Assembly (NCBI RefSeq): GCF_004799685.1
Contig: NZ_CP031311.1
Span: 310,001 to 374,000 of the forward strand
From: Halobellus limi
Lineage (GTDB): Archaea > Halobacteriota > Halobacteria > Halobacteriales > Haloferacaceae
Reading direction: 5' to 3'
DNA: 64,000 nt
Below, one piece after another: positions 16,470 through 25,256 of the stretch. Each line of letters begins with the position of its first letter. The stretch's first letter is position 1. A program made the translations under genes and the position numbers. The notes under the pieces are model-generated. The model was not told the origin of the DNA. It worked only from the letters and a program-made list of their open reading frames with translations, and searched no databases.

Positions 16470-17075
16470 GTGTCCTCCATCGAACGGGTGGTGTCTCAGG
16501 TCGCCGGGGCGTCCACCGTGTTGGTCCTCCGGCCCCAGTCGGCGCGTCTCGGCGACGTCGAGTGCAAGGGGGCGCTCGTCGAGCGTCCGAACGAGGTCGA
16601 ACTGCTCGGCGTCTCCTTTTCGCAGCCGCCCGGCGTCTGGTACGACGAGTGGGTCGAAGCGCTCGGGACCGCTCCCGACGCGGCGGCCGTGATCACGACG
16701 CCGGAACTGGCGGACGGGGGTCTCGGCGACCGCGACCTCGACGTCGAGACGGTGGCTTCGCCGTCGAACCTCACGGGCATCGGCGTCAAATCGACGTCGT
16801 ACCTGAGCCGGTGGGACGACGCGCTCGCGGTCGTCGAATCGCTCACGGTCCCGCTCCAGTACGCCGACACGCAGAGCGTCTACAAGTTCCTCCACGTCCT
16901 GACGACCCGGCTCCAGGCCACCGGCGCGGCGGGACAGTTCTATCTCGATCCGACCGTGGAGACGGACCGAACCGTCGAACTGTTCAAGACGCTGTTCGAC
17001 GCGGTCGTCGAGTGCGAGGTCGGCGACGGCGACGACCGGACGGTCGAGTGGTCGGTGACGCGCCGCGACGGCTGA
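16470..17075 (+). CDS. degenerate KaiC/RecA-like haloarchaeal protein
   Basis: 201 aa starting at a GTG that sits about 27 nt after a TATA-like ACTTATCG, consistent with a leaderless transcript. The pattern of alternating strands and helices (e.g. 'STVLVLRPQS', 'ELLGVSFSQPP', 'AAVITTPE', 'YKFLHVLTTRLQATGAAGQF') recalls the haloarchaeal RecA/KaiC-like families (probably that labelled DUF7504), but no Walker A glycine-lysine motif is present, so ATP hydrolysis is not expected. It may be a signalling partner. It follows alaS after 82 nt of AT-richer sequence with its own promoter. Confidence 0.7.
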   Translation: MSSIERVVSQVAGASTVLVLRPQSARLGDVECKGALVERPNEVELLGVSFSQPPGVWYDEWVEALGTAPDAAAVITTPELADGGLGDRDLDVETVASPSNLTGIGVKSTSYLSRWDDALAVVESLTVPLQYADTQSVYKFLHVLTTRLQATGAAGQFYLDPTVETDRTVELFKTLFDAVVECEVGDGDDRTVEWSVTRRDG

Positions 17076-17179
17076 GCGGCGGGCTCTCGTTCGAGGATCG
17101 AGCGGCCCGCTCGCTGCGACGCGTTCGCGTCGTGGCCGCGCTTCGAGACGCCTAAACCGCTCCCGAGCGAGGCGTACCT

Positions 17180-17959
17180 ATGGCTCGCACCTCGAACGGC
17201 GACGTCTCGCTCTACTACGAGACGGCCGGCAGCGGCCCGACCGTCGCGTTCGTCGGGGACGTCGGCTACGGCGCGTGGCAGTGGGGCTGGCAGCACGCCG
17301 CGGTCGCGGGCCCCTACGAGAGCCTCGTGGCCGACCTCCGCGGCACCGGGCGGTCGGACGCGCCGGCCGGCCCGTACGCCGTCGGGGACCTCGTCGAGGA
17401 CCTCACGACGGTCCTCTCGGACGCTGGCGTCCGCTCGGCGCACGTCGTCGGCGCGGGCCTTGGCGGGGCCGTCGCCCTGGAGGCGGCGCGAACCACGTCC
17501 CGGGTCGACAGCCTGTTCCTCCTCGGCACCGCCGCCCGCGGGACCGGAATCGACCTCGAACCGCTGTGGGGCGACCCCGACGACGCCGACGCGCTCGAAC
17601 GCTCGCTCGCGGCGGGCCTCTCGGCGTCGTTCGTCGACGCCCGCGAGGACGCCGTCGCGCAGATGGTCGAGTGGCGTTCCGCGGAGGACGCCGACCGGCC
17701 CGCGTGGGAGGCACAGGCCGCCGCGGTCGACGGCTTCGACGTCTCGGACCGGCTCTACGAAATCACCGTCCCCGCGCTCGCCGTCCACGGCCGCGACGAC
17801 GCCGTCTGGCCGCCCGAGCGCGGAGAGAAACTGGCCGAGGGGCTCCCGCGTGGGGGATTCCGTCCGATCGAGAACGCGGGACATCTCGTCCACGTCGAGG
17901 CCTCGAAGCGGGTCAACGACGAACTGTTGGGATTTCTCGCAGACCGCGAGGACGACTAG
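17180..17959 (+). CDS. alpha/beta-hydrolase fold protein without catalytic Ser
   Basis: 259 aa, clearly of the 3-oxoadipate enol-lactonase / haloperoxidase-like branch: 'YYETAGSGPTVAFVGDVGYG', 'DLRGTGRSDAPAGPY', 'HGRDDAVWPPERG' and 'ENAGHLVHVEA' supply the oxyanion region, the acid (about residue 208) and the His (about 233). At the nucleophile elbow, where the family has G-H-S-x-G-G, this protein reads G91-A-G-L-G-G, so the Ser position is Gly93. The codons (ggc gcg ggc ctt ggc) are unambiguous. It is either non-hydrolytic or uses another residue. TATA-like CCTAAACC lies about 28 nt upstream. Confidence 0.85.
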   Translation: MARTSNGDVSLYYETAGSGPTVAFVGDVGYGAWQWGWQHAAVAGPYESLVADLRGTGRSDAPAGPYAVGDLVEDLTTVLSDAGVRSAHVVGAGLGGAVALEAARTTSRVDSLFLLGTAARGTGIDLEPLWGDPDDADALERSLAAGLSASFVDAREDAVAQMVEWRSAEDADRPAWEAQAAAVDGFDVSDRLYEITVPALAVHGRDDAVWPPERGEKLAEGLPRGGFRPIENAGHLVHVEASKRVNDELLGFLADREDD

Positions 17960-18057
17960 TCCGGCGCGGACGCGATTCCGGGGAGGAGCAGTCGCCGTCG
18001 GGGCGCATTCGAGCGACTGTCGCCGAACTACGCCCGTGAGGCCGTCGGCCCGCCCGC

Positions 18058-18155
18058 GTCGGAAGAACCCTCGCCAGCGTCGGCAACACCGTCGCCAGCC
18101 CGCCCACGTCGGCAACACCGTCGTCACCGCCGGCGTCGGAGAGACCGGCACGACC
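18058..18155. repeat. four imperfect 21-nt repeats, intergenic
   Basis: Units beginning GTCGG occur at 18058, 18079, 18108 and 18135. The second and third share CGTCGGCAACACCGTCG exactly, while the first and fourth are diverged; short spacers of 6-8 nt separate the later copies. They fill most of the gap between the hydrolase-fold gene and the amidotransferase gene. No gene is seen here. The role could be regulatory or simple slippage. Confidence 0.65.
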
Positions 18156-18202
18156 GCCCGCGGGCGCAAGGCATTTTCCCTCGCGTCGCGTTCCGAACAC
18201 TG

Positions 18203-18916
18203 ATGACTGCGGCACGCGACCGACTCCGCCTCGCACTCCTGGACGCCTCCCACGGCGACGAGCACACGCCACGGAACTTCCGCCGGGAGCTCGACGCCGA
18301 CCTCGTCGAGTTCGACGTGACGGACGGCGAGCGGCCGGCCGGGTTCGACTTCGACGGCGTCGTCGTCACCGGCTCTCGCTCGTCGGTCTACTGGGACCGC
18401 GACTGGATCCGCCCGCTGGTCGACTACGTCGCCGAAGCCGACGAGCGCGGGCTGCCCATCCTCGGCGTCTGTTACGGCCACCAGGTCGTCGCCGCGGCGC
18501 TGGGCGGCCGCGTCGAGGACATGGGCGAGTACGAGATCGGTTACCGCGAGATCCGGAAGACGGCAGACGACGAACTCCTCGACGGCGTCGACGAGACCTT
18601 CACGGCGTTCACGACCCACTCGGACGCGGTCACCGAACTCCCGCCCGGGGCCGAACTGCTCGCCGAGAACGACTACGGGGTCCACGCGTTCCGCCGGGGC
18701 GACGCGTGGGGCGTGCAGTTCCACCCCGAGTACGACCGCGAGACGGCGGTCGCGATCACGAACGAGAAGGACCTCTCCGCCGAGCGCCGCCGCTCGGTGC
18801 TCGACGGCATCGACGACGAGAACTACGCCGCCGCCTGCCGCACGAAGCGGCTGTTCGACAACTTCACCGACGCCGTCCGGCGGATTCGGGGCGAACGGGC
18901 GGCCGCGGCCGACTGA
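18203..18916 (+). CDS. class I glutamine amidotransferase
   Basis: 237-aa GATase1 domain protein. The catalytic triad is present: nucleophile Cys90 in 'LGVCYGHQVVAAALGG', His174 and Glu176 in 'WGVQFHPEYDRE'. It resembles stand-alone GMP-synthase-like amidotransferases that release ammonia from glutamine, or gamma-glutamyl hydrolase relatives; there is no synthetase partner adjacent. The C-terminal 60 residues are helical and extend past the core. The ATG at 18203 follows a 240-nt gap containing short repeats. Confidence 0.9.
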   Translation: MTAARDRLRLALLDASHGDEHTPRNFRRELDADLVEFDVTDGERPAGFDFDGVVVTGSRSSVYWDRDWIRPLVDYVAEADERGLPILGVCYGHQVVAAALGGRVEDMGEYEIGYREIRKTADDELLDGVDETFTAFTTHSDAVTELPPGAELLAENDYGVHAFRRGDAWGVQFHPEYDRETAVAITNEKDLSAERRRSVLDGIDDENYAAACRTKRLFDNFTDAVRRIRGERAAAAD

Positions 18917-18964
18917 ACAGCCGATTGCGGGGCGCGCTCGACCTCCCCGCCGCCGGCCGCCCGA

Positions 18965-19450
18965 TCAGGACTCGCCCTCCCAGTAGTCGACGTCGTCGTC
19001 GCGGCGGTAGTACCCGGAGACCACCCGCTCGTCGGCGTCGCCGCCGGGCGGTGATCCCGCGTACACGCCGATCTTCTCGGAGTCGGGATAGACGGTCACG
19101 TCGGGGTCCTGCATCGTCGAGACGGCGAGGAATCGGAGCGGGTCGTCGCCGTCGTTGTGGAGTCGGTGCGCGCCGTCCGGATCCGCCGGGAAGGCGCAGA
19201 AGTCGCCCGGTTCGATCCGCTCCTCGCCGTCGGGCGTCCGGAGCACGCCGCTGCCGGCGAGGACGTACACCGCCTCCTCGTTGCCGGCGTGGAAGTGATA
19301 CGGCCACGACGACGCCCCCGGCGGGAGTTCGTAGAGGCTCGCGCCGAGGTCCTCGGCGTCGGTCTCGCCCGCGAGTTGCTTTCGCCTGAAGTGCGTCTCC
19401 TCGCGTTCGGTTTCGGTCCACTCGACGTCGCGCTCGTTGACACGACCCAT
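18965..19450 (-). CDS. cupin domain protein
   Basis: 161-aa single-domain cupin. The two metal-binding motifs are visible: 'PYHFHAGNEEAVYVLAGSG' (HxH...E) and 'PGDFCAFPADPDGAHRLHND' with the final His. It probably binds a divalent metal and a small ligand; enzymatic or sensory role unknown. The C-terminal 40 residues are acidic with a tyrosine-rich end. The ATG at 19450 (MGRVNERDVEW) is close to the divergent ferredoxin promoter. Confidence 0.88.
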   Translation of the reverse strand: MGRVNERDVEWTETEREETHFRRKQLAGETDAEDLGASLYELPPGASSWPYHFHAGNEEAVYVLAGSGVLRTPDGEERIEPGDFCAFPADPDGAHRLHNDGDDPLRFLAVSTMQDPDVTVYPDSEKIGVYAGSPPGGDADERVVSGYYRRDDDVDYWEGES

Positions 19451-19470
19451 ACGCTCCGTCCCGGAGCTAG

Positions 19471-19965
<495 letters not shown>

Positions 19966-20083
19966 CACCGATCACTCTCACGTTGTCCCGCCGAGCGCCA
20001 CCCCCGTCGACGGCGCTCGGCGGGAAGAGACGGGAGTACCCAGTATGAGTCGGTTCTTCCTCTTCCGACTGCGCTCGCCGTGT

Positions 20084-20137
20084 TGTCGACGCACCTCGAA
20101 CTGCCGACGGACCTCGCACTGTCGACGCGCCTCGCAC
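20084..20137. repeat. three 18-nt tandem repeats, intergenic
   Basis: TGTCGACGCACCTCGAAC (20084-20101) is repeated with a few changes at 20102-20119 and 20120-20137. The array lies just past the stop of the glycosyltransferase gene (minus strand, 20142) and after the ferredoxin gene, so it sits between two convergent genes and is not coding. A slippage origin is likely. Confidence 0.75.
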
Positions 20138-20141
20138 GGCG

Positions 20142-21476
20142 TCACTCGGTAACGCCCCGGACCGCTGCCCGACCCCGGCTCCCGGCCCGGACGACCGCCC
20201 GGTAGAGACGCACGTCGTACGTCGCCGCCGCGCACGCGATCAACATAATTATAATTCCGTACAGCGGCACCGTCGCGAACGTGAAGACGTCGACGAGGAC
20301 GACTTCTAGGAGGGGCGGAAAACCGAACTCCCGAACCGCCTCGACGAGCGAGCCCGGATACTCGTTGGCGAACATCACCGCGCCGCCGGCCAGAAAGAGC
20401 CGGCGTCCCGGCCCCTCCCAGACGTACCACAGCGGAATCATCGGGAAGAAGAGCAGCACGAGATACCACTGCAGCGCCGGGATCAGCGTGACCGTCACGA
20501 CCAGCGTCGCGAAGACGGCGATCAGCCGCCCCCGGAGCGTCTCCACGTCGGCGTAGAGAGCCAGGAGGATTCCCGCACCGGCGAGCGCGGCGAGCGGCGT
20601 CAGCACCTCCGGCGGAGCGTTCGGAAAGAGCCCCCAGACGACGTGCGACAGCGGCCGCTGGAGCGTCACGTAGAACGTCGCGTCCGCGGGGTAGCCGCCG
20701 ACGAAGGCCGCGGTCTCCGCGCGGTCGAACACGACCTTCGAGAAGAACGTGACCGTCGGCTCCGTCCCGTACGCGACGACGCCCGCGAGGAGGCCGCCGA
20801 CGCCGACGGCCGTCGCGCTCGCGACCGCGCGCCACGACCGGCGTTTCAGCAGCCATACGCCGACGATGGCCGGGAAGAGTTTGAACAGCGCGGCGAGTCC
20901 GAACGCGGCGCCGGCGACGCCCTCGCGGTCGTTTCCGAGCGCGAGGAAGCCGGCGACGAACGCCAGCGCGACGAGCAGGTTGATGTTGCCGTAGTAGATC
21001 GTCCCGAAGGTGAACGGCGAGACGAGTACGACCCCCGTGATCAGTCCGACGTCGAGCCACCCGAGCCTGTACGCCGTCCGATCGACGAATCGAACGACGG
21101 CGGCCGCGACGGCGAGGCCCGCGAGGACGTTCAGCGCGACGACGATCCAGTAGCCGGTGAGCCACTCGAAGCCGGTGAACGGGTAGTAGACGGTGACGGT
21201 GATCGGCGGGTAGAGATACACCGCCCACTCGCCCAGTTCCGGCGGGGCGACGCCGTAGAACGACTGTCCCTCCCGGGCCAGTTTCGCGGCGTACCGGTAG
21301 GTCCGGACGTTCGCGCCGAGGTTGCCGCCGGGGCTCCACGCCCACTCGGTCCAGTCGGGATTGAAGTTGCGGTCGTACGCGGCGGCGCCCCACAGGATCG
21401 CGAAGGCCATCGCGGCCCAGACGGTTCTCTTCGAGCGGGCGACGAGGGGTCGGCCGAGCGGGTCTGGGAGGGCCAT
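20142..21476 (-). CDS. GT87-type polyprenyl-phosphate-sugar glycosyltransferase
   Basis: 444-aa integral membrane protein of the DUF2029/GT87 family, which transfers mannose or another sugar from a polyprenyl phosphate donor on the outer face of the membrane. About ten to twelve helices are seen. The early extracellular loop 'YDRNFNPDWTEWAWSPGG' holds the expected acidic residue for catalysis, and 'YLYPPITVTVYYPF', 'GNINLLVALAF' and 'FKLFPAIV' are family-like. It may add sugars to glycoprotein or glycolipid surface molecules. A TATA-like GATTATAAGG lies near 21531, giving a leader of about 30 nt that contains an inverted repeat. Confidence 0.88.
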   Translation of the reverse strand: MALPDPLGRPLVARSKRTVWAAMAFAILWGAAAYDRNFNPDWTEWAWSPGGNLGANVRTYRYAAKLAREGQSFYGVAPPELGEWAVYLYPPITVTVYYPFTGFEWLTGYWIVVALNVLAGLAVAAAVVRFVDRTAYRLGWLDVGLITGVVLVSPFTFGTIYYGNINLLVALAFVAGFLALGNDREGVAGAAFGLAALFKLFPAIVGVWLLKRRSWRAVASATAVGVGGLLAGVVAYGTEPTVTFFSKVVFDRAETAAFVGGYPADATFYVTLQRPLSHVVWGLFPNAPPEVLTPLAALAGAGILLALYADVETLRGRLIAVFATLVVTVTLIPALQWYLVLLFFPMIPLWYVWEGPGRRLFLAGGAVMFANEYPGSLVEAVREFGFPPLLEVVLVDVFTFATVPLYGIIIMLIACAAATYDVRLYRAVVRAGSRGRAAVRGVTE

Positions 21477-21480
21477 CGAT

Positions 21481-21506
21481 CGTCACGCCGTGGTCGACTC
21501 GTGACG
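21481..21506. promoter_or_regulatory. 7-bp inverted repeat in the GT87 leader
   Basis: CGTCACG (21481-21487) and CGTGACG (21500-21506) form a perfect inverted repeat with a 12-nt spacer. On the minus strand it falls between the predicted transcript start (about 21508) and the ATG at 21476. It could be a repressor site or an RNA hairpin. Confidence 0.4.
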
Positions 21507-21630
21507 GATGCACAGTCACCGTTCGAGTCCTTATAATCTCCCGTGTCGACCCGCCGGATGCGGGCGACGCACACCCGCGGACGACGAAGCGCCCCGGACA
21601 CTGGCGTCGGTCGGAGTCGTCGCCGCAGTC

Positions 21631-22986
21631 CTACCCGACGGTGGGGCTGAGCGCCCGCCAGACCACTGCGGGACGGAACAGCGACGACGGGGGCCGATCG
21701 AGTATGAGGACGCGGCCGACCGCGGTGCGCAACGCGGGGTCGTCGTGGCCGCGACGGATCAGCCGCGACAGGTAGCGGTTGGTGAGGTCGGTCCCGAACG
21801 GCTTCGGGCCGGTCGTCTCCTCGAAGCCGAAGTCGCTGCCGACGGCGATCTGCCAGACGACGTCGACGACGTCTCCGACGGCCGCGAAGTACCGCTCCGG
21901 GAGGTTCCGGAGGCCGCCCTCGGCGAGCGCGTGGTGGAGTAACAGCGCGTCCAGGGCCGCGACCGACATCCCCTGTCCGTAGATCGGATTGAAACTGGCG
22001 ACGCCGTCGCCGGTCACGACCAGGCCGTCGGGGAAGCGATCGAGTTCGGCGTAGCGGCGGCGGAGGCTCGACGGGAACGGATAGCGGTGGACCGACTCGT
22101 CGACCCACGGTTGCGAGCGGACCACTTCCGCGAGTTCCCCGACCGGCAACCGATCGAGGAAGTCGGTCACTCCCTCGCGTTCGGCCGGCGTCTCGACGTC
22201 GTGGACGCCCTGCAGGAGCACCTGCCACTGGTCGCCCTCGATGGGGATGACGTAGGTCCCCCGCTTCCGGGGGGCAGACGGCGGGACGAAGAACAGCCGA
22301 CGGTCCTCGGGCGGTCGCTCGATGCGGACCGTGCTGTAGTCCACGTCGATCCGGACCCGGTCGACCGGCGGGCTCTCGAACCCGTTGTCGTCGAGCCACC
22401 CCGGCGTCCGACTCGTTCGGCCCATCGCGTCGACGACGAGGTCGGCGTCGAGGCGCCGTTCCGCGCCGTTCCCGTCCCGATAGGCGACGCCGGTCACCGC
22501 CGTCGAGTCCTCCCCTGTGAGATAGTCGAAGAACCGGCAGCCGTCCCGGAACTCGACGCTCCCGATCGAGCGGACGTGCCGCCGGACGACGTGCTCGAAG
22601 AGCGGCCTGCTCGCCGCGTACATCGGCGACCGCTCGGAGCCGTCGGCGACGAACCCGCCCTCGTCGTACCACTTGATGTCGGAGAACGCGTCGATCAGCA
22701 GCCCGCCCTCGCGCAGGACGTCGTCGCCGAACCCCGGAAAGAGGTCCTCGAGCGTGGCGCGTCCCGCCTCCAGCAACGCGTGCGGGTGCCCCGTCTGTGG
22801 CGCCCCGTCCCGCGCGACCGGCTCGTCGGACAACTCGTCGCGCTCGACGATCACGACCTCCTCGAAGGCGTCCGAGAGGACGCGCGCCGCGCACAGGCCG
22901 GCCAGGCTCCCCCCGACGACGACGCCGCGGTCGCCGACGGAATCGACTGCCTCGGGGTCGTAGCGGTCGACCTCGGTCAGTACCAT
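21631..22986 (-). CDS. FAD-dependent monooxygenase-like oxidoreductase
   Basis: 451 aa, group A flavoprotein monooxygenase fold. The dinucleotide-binding motif 'GVVVGGSLAGLCAARVL' is near residue 21 with a Glu-ending strand ('VVIVERDE'), and the second FAD contact is 'VTGDGVASFNPIYGQGMS' near residue 325. 'DLVVDAMGRTSRTPGWL' is the middle DG-like motif. It resembles bacterial squalene-epoxidase and halogenase relatives. Substrate unknown; possibly a hydrophobic isoprenoid or pigment. Promoter TATA GATTTTATC lies about 40 nt upstream of the ATG. Confidence 0.88.
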   Translation of the reverse strand: MVLTEVDRYDPEAVDSVGDRGVVVGGSLAGLCAARVLSDAFEEVVIVERDELSDEPVARDGAPQTGHPHALLEAGRATLEDLFPGFGDDVLREGGLLIDAFSDIKWYDEGGFVADGSERSPMYAASRPLFEHVVRRHVRSIGSVEFRDGCRFFDYLTGEDSTAVTGVAYRDGNGAERRLDADLVVDAMGRTSRTPGWLDDNGFESPPVDRVRIDVDYSTVRIERPPEDRRLFFVPPSAPRKRGTYVIPIEGDQWQVLLQGVHDVETPAEREGVTDFLDRLPVGELAEVVRSQPWVDESVHRYPFPSSLRRRYAELDRFPDGLVVTGDGVASFNPIYGQGMSVAALDALLLHHALAEGGLRNLPERYFAAVGDVVDVVWQIAVGSDFGFEETTGPKPFGTDLTNRYLSRLIRRGHDDPALRTAVGRVLILDRPPSSLFRPAVVWRALSPTVG

Positions 22987-23193
22987 ACCGATTCACCCCA
23001 CGCCGATAATGACAGTCAGAAATGATAAAATCACGTGACGTTCCGGACGTAGAGACGATCGCGATCTGTCGTCCCGTGCCCGGGCCGCCGGTCTCGGCTC
23101 GTCCCGTCGACCGGGGTCCCACCGCGGCGTTCGGCTCCCGTCGCCGATCCCGTCGACAGTATCTTGCCGCCGGCGACCGAACGTCTACCCACG

Positions 23194-23646
23194 ATGTCTG
23201 ACGAAGTCGTTCGGCTGCTCCAGAAGGCCTACCAGGACGAGATCGAGACCGTGATGAACTACATGACGAACTCCATCGTCCTCGACGGCGTCCGCGCCGA
23301 AGAGATCAAGGAGTCCCTCCAGCAGGACATCCAGGAGGAACTCGGCCACGCCGAGCAGCTCGGAAACCGGCTCAAGCAGCTCGACGAGCATCCGCCCGGC
23401 TCGGCCGCCTTCGAGGCGAACCAGCTGAGCCTCCAGCCGCCGGAGGACACCACGGACGTGCTCTCGGTGATCGAGGGCGTCCTCGACGCCGAGGACGACG
23501 CCATCGAGACGTACCGCGCGCTCGTCGTCGCGGCCGACGAGGCCGACGACCCGGTGACCGAGGACCTGGCGGTGACGCTCCTGGCCGACGAGGAGGCCCA
23601 CCGGACGGAGTTCCGCGGGTTCAAGAAGGAGTACAGCCAGGAGTAG
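23194..23646 (+). CDS. ferritin-like (DPS/bacterioferritin-type) protein
   Basis: 150-aa four-helix bundle with ferritin-type metal ligands: 'AYQDEIETVMNYM' (helix A Glu), 'IQEELGHAEQLGNRL' (ExxH), a Glu in 'EDDAIETYRALV' and 'LLADEEAHRTEF' (ExxH). A di-iron site is therefore plausible. It may oxidise or store iron or protect DNA. The ATG at 23194 is chosen; an upstream in-frame start adds only ten unlikely residues. It converges on bioN with a 42-nt gap. Confidence 0.88.
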   Translation: MSDEVVRLLQKAYQDEIETVMNYMTNSIVLDGVRAEEIKESLQQDIQEELGHAEQLGNRLKQLDEHPPGSAAFEANQLSLQPPEDTTDVLSVIEGVLDAEDDAIETYRALVVAADEADDPVTEDLAVTLLADEEAHRTEFRGFKKEYSQE

Positions 23647-23688
23647 CCCTTCCTCCTTCCTCGACGGCCGAGGGGGACTGCACCGCTT

Positions 23689-24450
23689 TCAGAACGCGAT
23701 CGATCCCGTGAGCGCCGCGGCGACGAGCAGACCCAGGAGGTCGACCCGTCCGAACCGCAGCGCCGGGAGCGTCGGATTCCACGCGAAGCAGCGGGCGCGG
23801 AGCGCGAGCGCCAGGCGATCGGCGCGGCCGAACGCCCGCCGGATTCCCGCCGCGGCGACGAGCCGCATCCGCTCGCGGAGCGGCCGCTCCGTACCCAGAC
23901 GGGCGGCCGAGGCCTCCCGGACCGACCGGAGGTCCGAGCGCAGGAGCGGGAGGAAGCGGAACACGAGCGCGACGCCGACGCCGAGCAGGCGGCCGCCGCG
24001 GCCCGGAACGAGGCGCTGGATCGCCGCCCGGGAGTCGCGGACGGGCGTCGTGTGCAGGTAGACCGCCGACACGAGCAGGATGAGAAGCACCCGGTAGCTC
24101 GCCAGCAGCGGGTCGGTCGCCGCCGCGGGATCGATTCCGAGCGACCACGCCGCCCCGCCGTTTCCGACCGGCCACGTCGCCGCCTCCGCGACCCCGGTGA
24201 CCTCGACGTCGACGACCGAGACCAGCGGCCCGGCCGCCAGAAACGGCAGCGCCGGTAGATAGCCGCGGACCGCTCGGAGGGGCGAGAGCCGACCGGCGGC
24301 GAGGAACGCCGCAGCGACGACGGTCGCCCACAGAAGCCCTCTCGGCGTCGTGTGCGCGAACGCGGCGGCGGCGAAGGCGGCCTGTGCGAGCAGTTTCGTC
24401 CGCGGGTCGAGGCGGTGGGCGAGCGAGTCGCCGGGCGTGTACGTCAGCAT
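23689..24450 (-). CDS. bioN: ECF transporter transmembrane subunit (biotin)
   Basis: 253 aa, the EcfT/CbiQ family membrane subunit that couples ATPase and substrate-binding parts. It starts 'MLTYTPGDSLAHRLDPRTKL', the usual N terminus, has about five helices and the coupling-helix region near 'RVLLILLVSAVYLHTTP' and 'SVREASAARLGTE'. The ATG at 24450 overlaps the end of the ATPase gene by 7 nt, indicating translational coupling. With bioY next in the operon, the substrate is very probably biotin. Located in the cytoplasmic membrane. Confidence 0.9.
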   Translation of the reverse strand: MLTYTPGDSLAHRLDPRTKLLAQAAFAAAAFAHTTPRGLLWATVVAAAFLAAGRLSPLRAVRGYLPALPFLAAGPLVSVVDVEVTGVAEAATWPVGNGGAAWSLGIDPAAATDPLLASYRVLLILLVSAVYLHTTPVRDSRAAIQRLVPGRGGRLLGVGVALVFRFLPLLRSDLRSVREASAARLGTERPLRERMRLVAAAGIRRAFGRADRLALALRARCFAWNPTLPALRFGRVDLLGLLVAAALTGSIAF

Positions 24451-25196
24451 CGACGGGGCGGACGGGCCGAGCGGTCGCGAGTGTCGGCTTCGGCCCGCTC
24501 CGGCACGCGAATGTCGTATCCAGCCAGGGAGTCGACGACGTCTCCGGGTGCGCCGTCGACTGCGACGCGGCCGTCGGCCATCGCGAGGACCCGGTCCGCC
24601 AGTCCGAGGACGTCGCGGAGGTCGTGGGTGACGATCACGACGCCCGTCCCCGACGCCGACAGCGCGCGGAGCCGATCCAGGACAGACTTCCGAGCGGGGT
24701 CGTCGAGCCCGGTGAACGGCTCGTCGAGCACGAGGTGGTCGGGCTCCATCGCCAGCGCGCCCGCGATGGCGACCCGTTCGCGCTCGCCGCCGGAGAGTTC
24801 GTCGACCCGATCCTCTCGGCGATTCGCGAGGTTCACCGCCGCGAGCGCCTCCTCGACGCGCCGGTCGATCTCCCCTCTCGCGAGCCCGAGGTTCTCCGGT
24901 CCGAAGGCGACGTCCGCGCCCACCGTGGCCGCGACTAACTGATCGCGCGGCTCCTGAAACACCATTCCCACCACCGTCCGGGCGGCGACGAGGTCGCCCG
25001 CCACGTCGCGGCCGTTCACCTCGACCCTTCCCTCGTCCGGTTCCAGCAGCCCGTTGAAGTGGCGGACGAGCGTGGTCTTCCCGGAGCCGTTCGCGCCCGC
25101 GAGGACGACGCACTCGCCGTCGTCGATCGCGAGCGACACGTCGTCGACGGCGACGACGTCGCCGTAGCGGTGGGTCAGCCCCTCGGTTCGGATCAT
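24444..25196 (-). CDS. bioM: ECF transporter ATPase subunit (biotin)
   Basis: 250-aa ABC ATPase. Walker A 'GANGSGKTT', Q-loop 'VFQEPRDQLVA', signature 'LSGGERERVAIAGAL', Walker B 'HLVLDEPFTGLD' and H-loop His in 'IVTHDL' are all in place. Only one EcfA-type ATPase gene is present, so the complex may use it as a homodimer, as in other BioMNY systems. The C-terminal 25 residues are a short arginine-rich tail overlapping the start of bioN. It lies between bioY and bioN and powers biotin uptake. Confidence 0.92.
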   Translation of the reverse strand: MIRTEGLTHRYGDVVAVDDVSLAIDDGECVVLAGANGSGKTTLVRHFNGLLEPDEGRVEVNGRDVAGDLVAARTVVGMVFQEPRDQLVAATVGADVAFGPENLGLARGEIDRRVEEALAAVNLANRREDRVDELSGGERERVAIAGALAMEPDHLVLDEPFTGLDDPARKSVLDRLRALSASGTGVVIVTHDLRDVLGLADRVLAMADGRVAVDGAPGDVVDSLAGYDIRVPERAEADTRDRSARPPRRC

Positions 25197-25256
25197 CGCG
25201 GCCCGGCCCTCGCGCTCCCGGTCATCGTCCTCGACCGGCTACGAGATGCATCGCTC

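Noticed and set aside
13802-16480. 892-codon open frame on the minus strand opposite alaS
   Set aside because: Product is Arg/Val/Asp shadow of the AlaRS codons; high GC removes stops. AlaRS is certain.
16940-18724. 594-codon minus-strand frame across three genes
   Set aside because: Spans several well-supported + strand genes and an intergenic gap; no conserved motif.
20084-20137. Considered as CRISPR repeats
   Set aside because: Units are contiguous 18-mers with no spacers, and there are only three.
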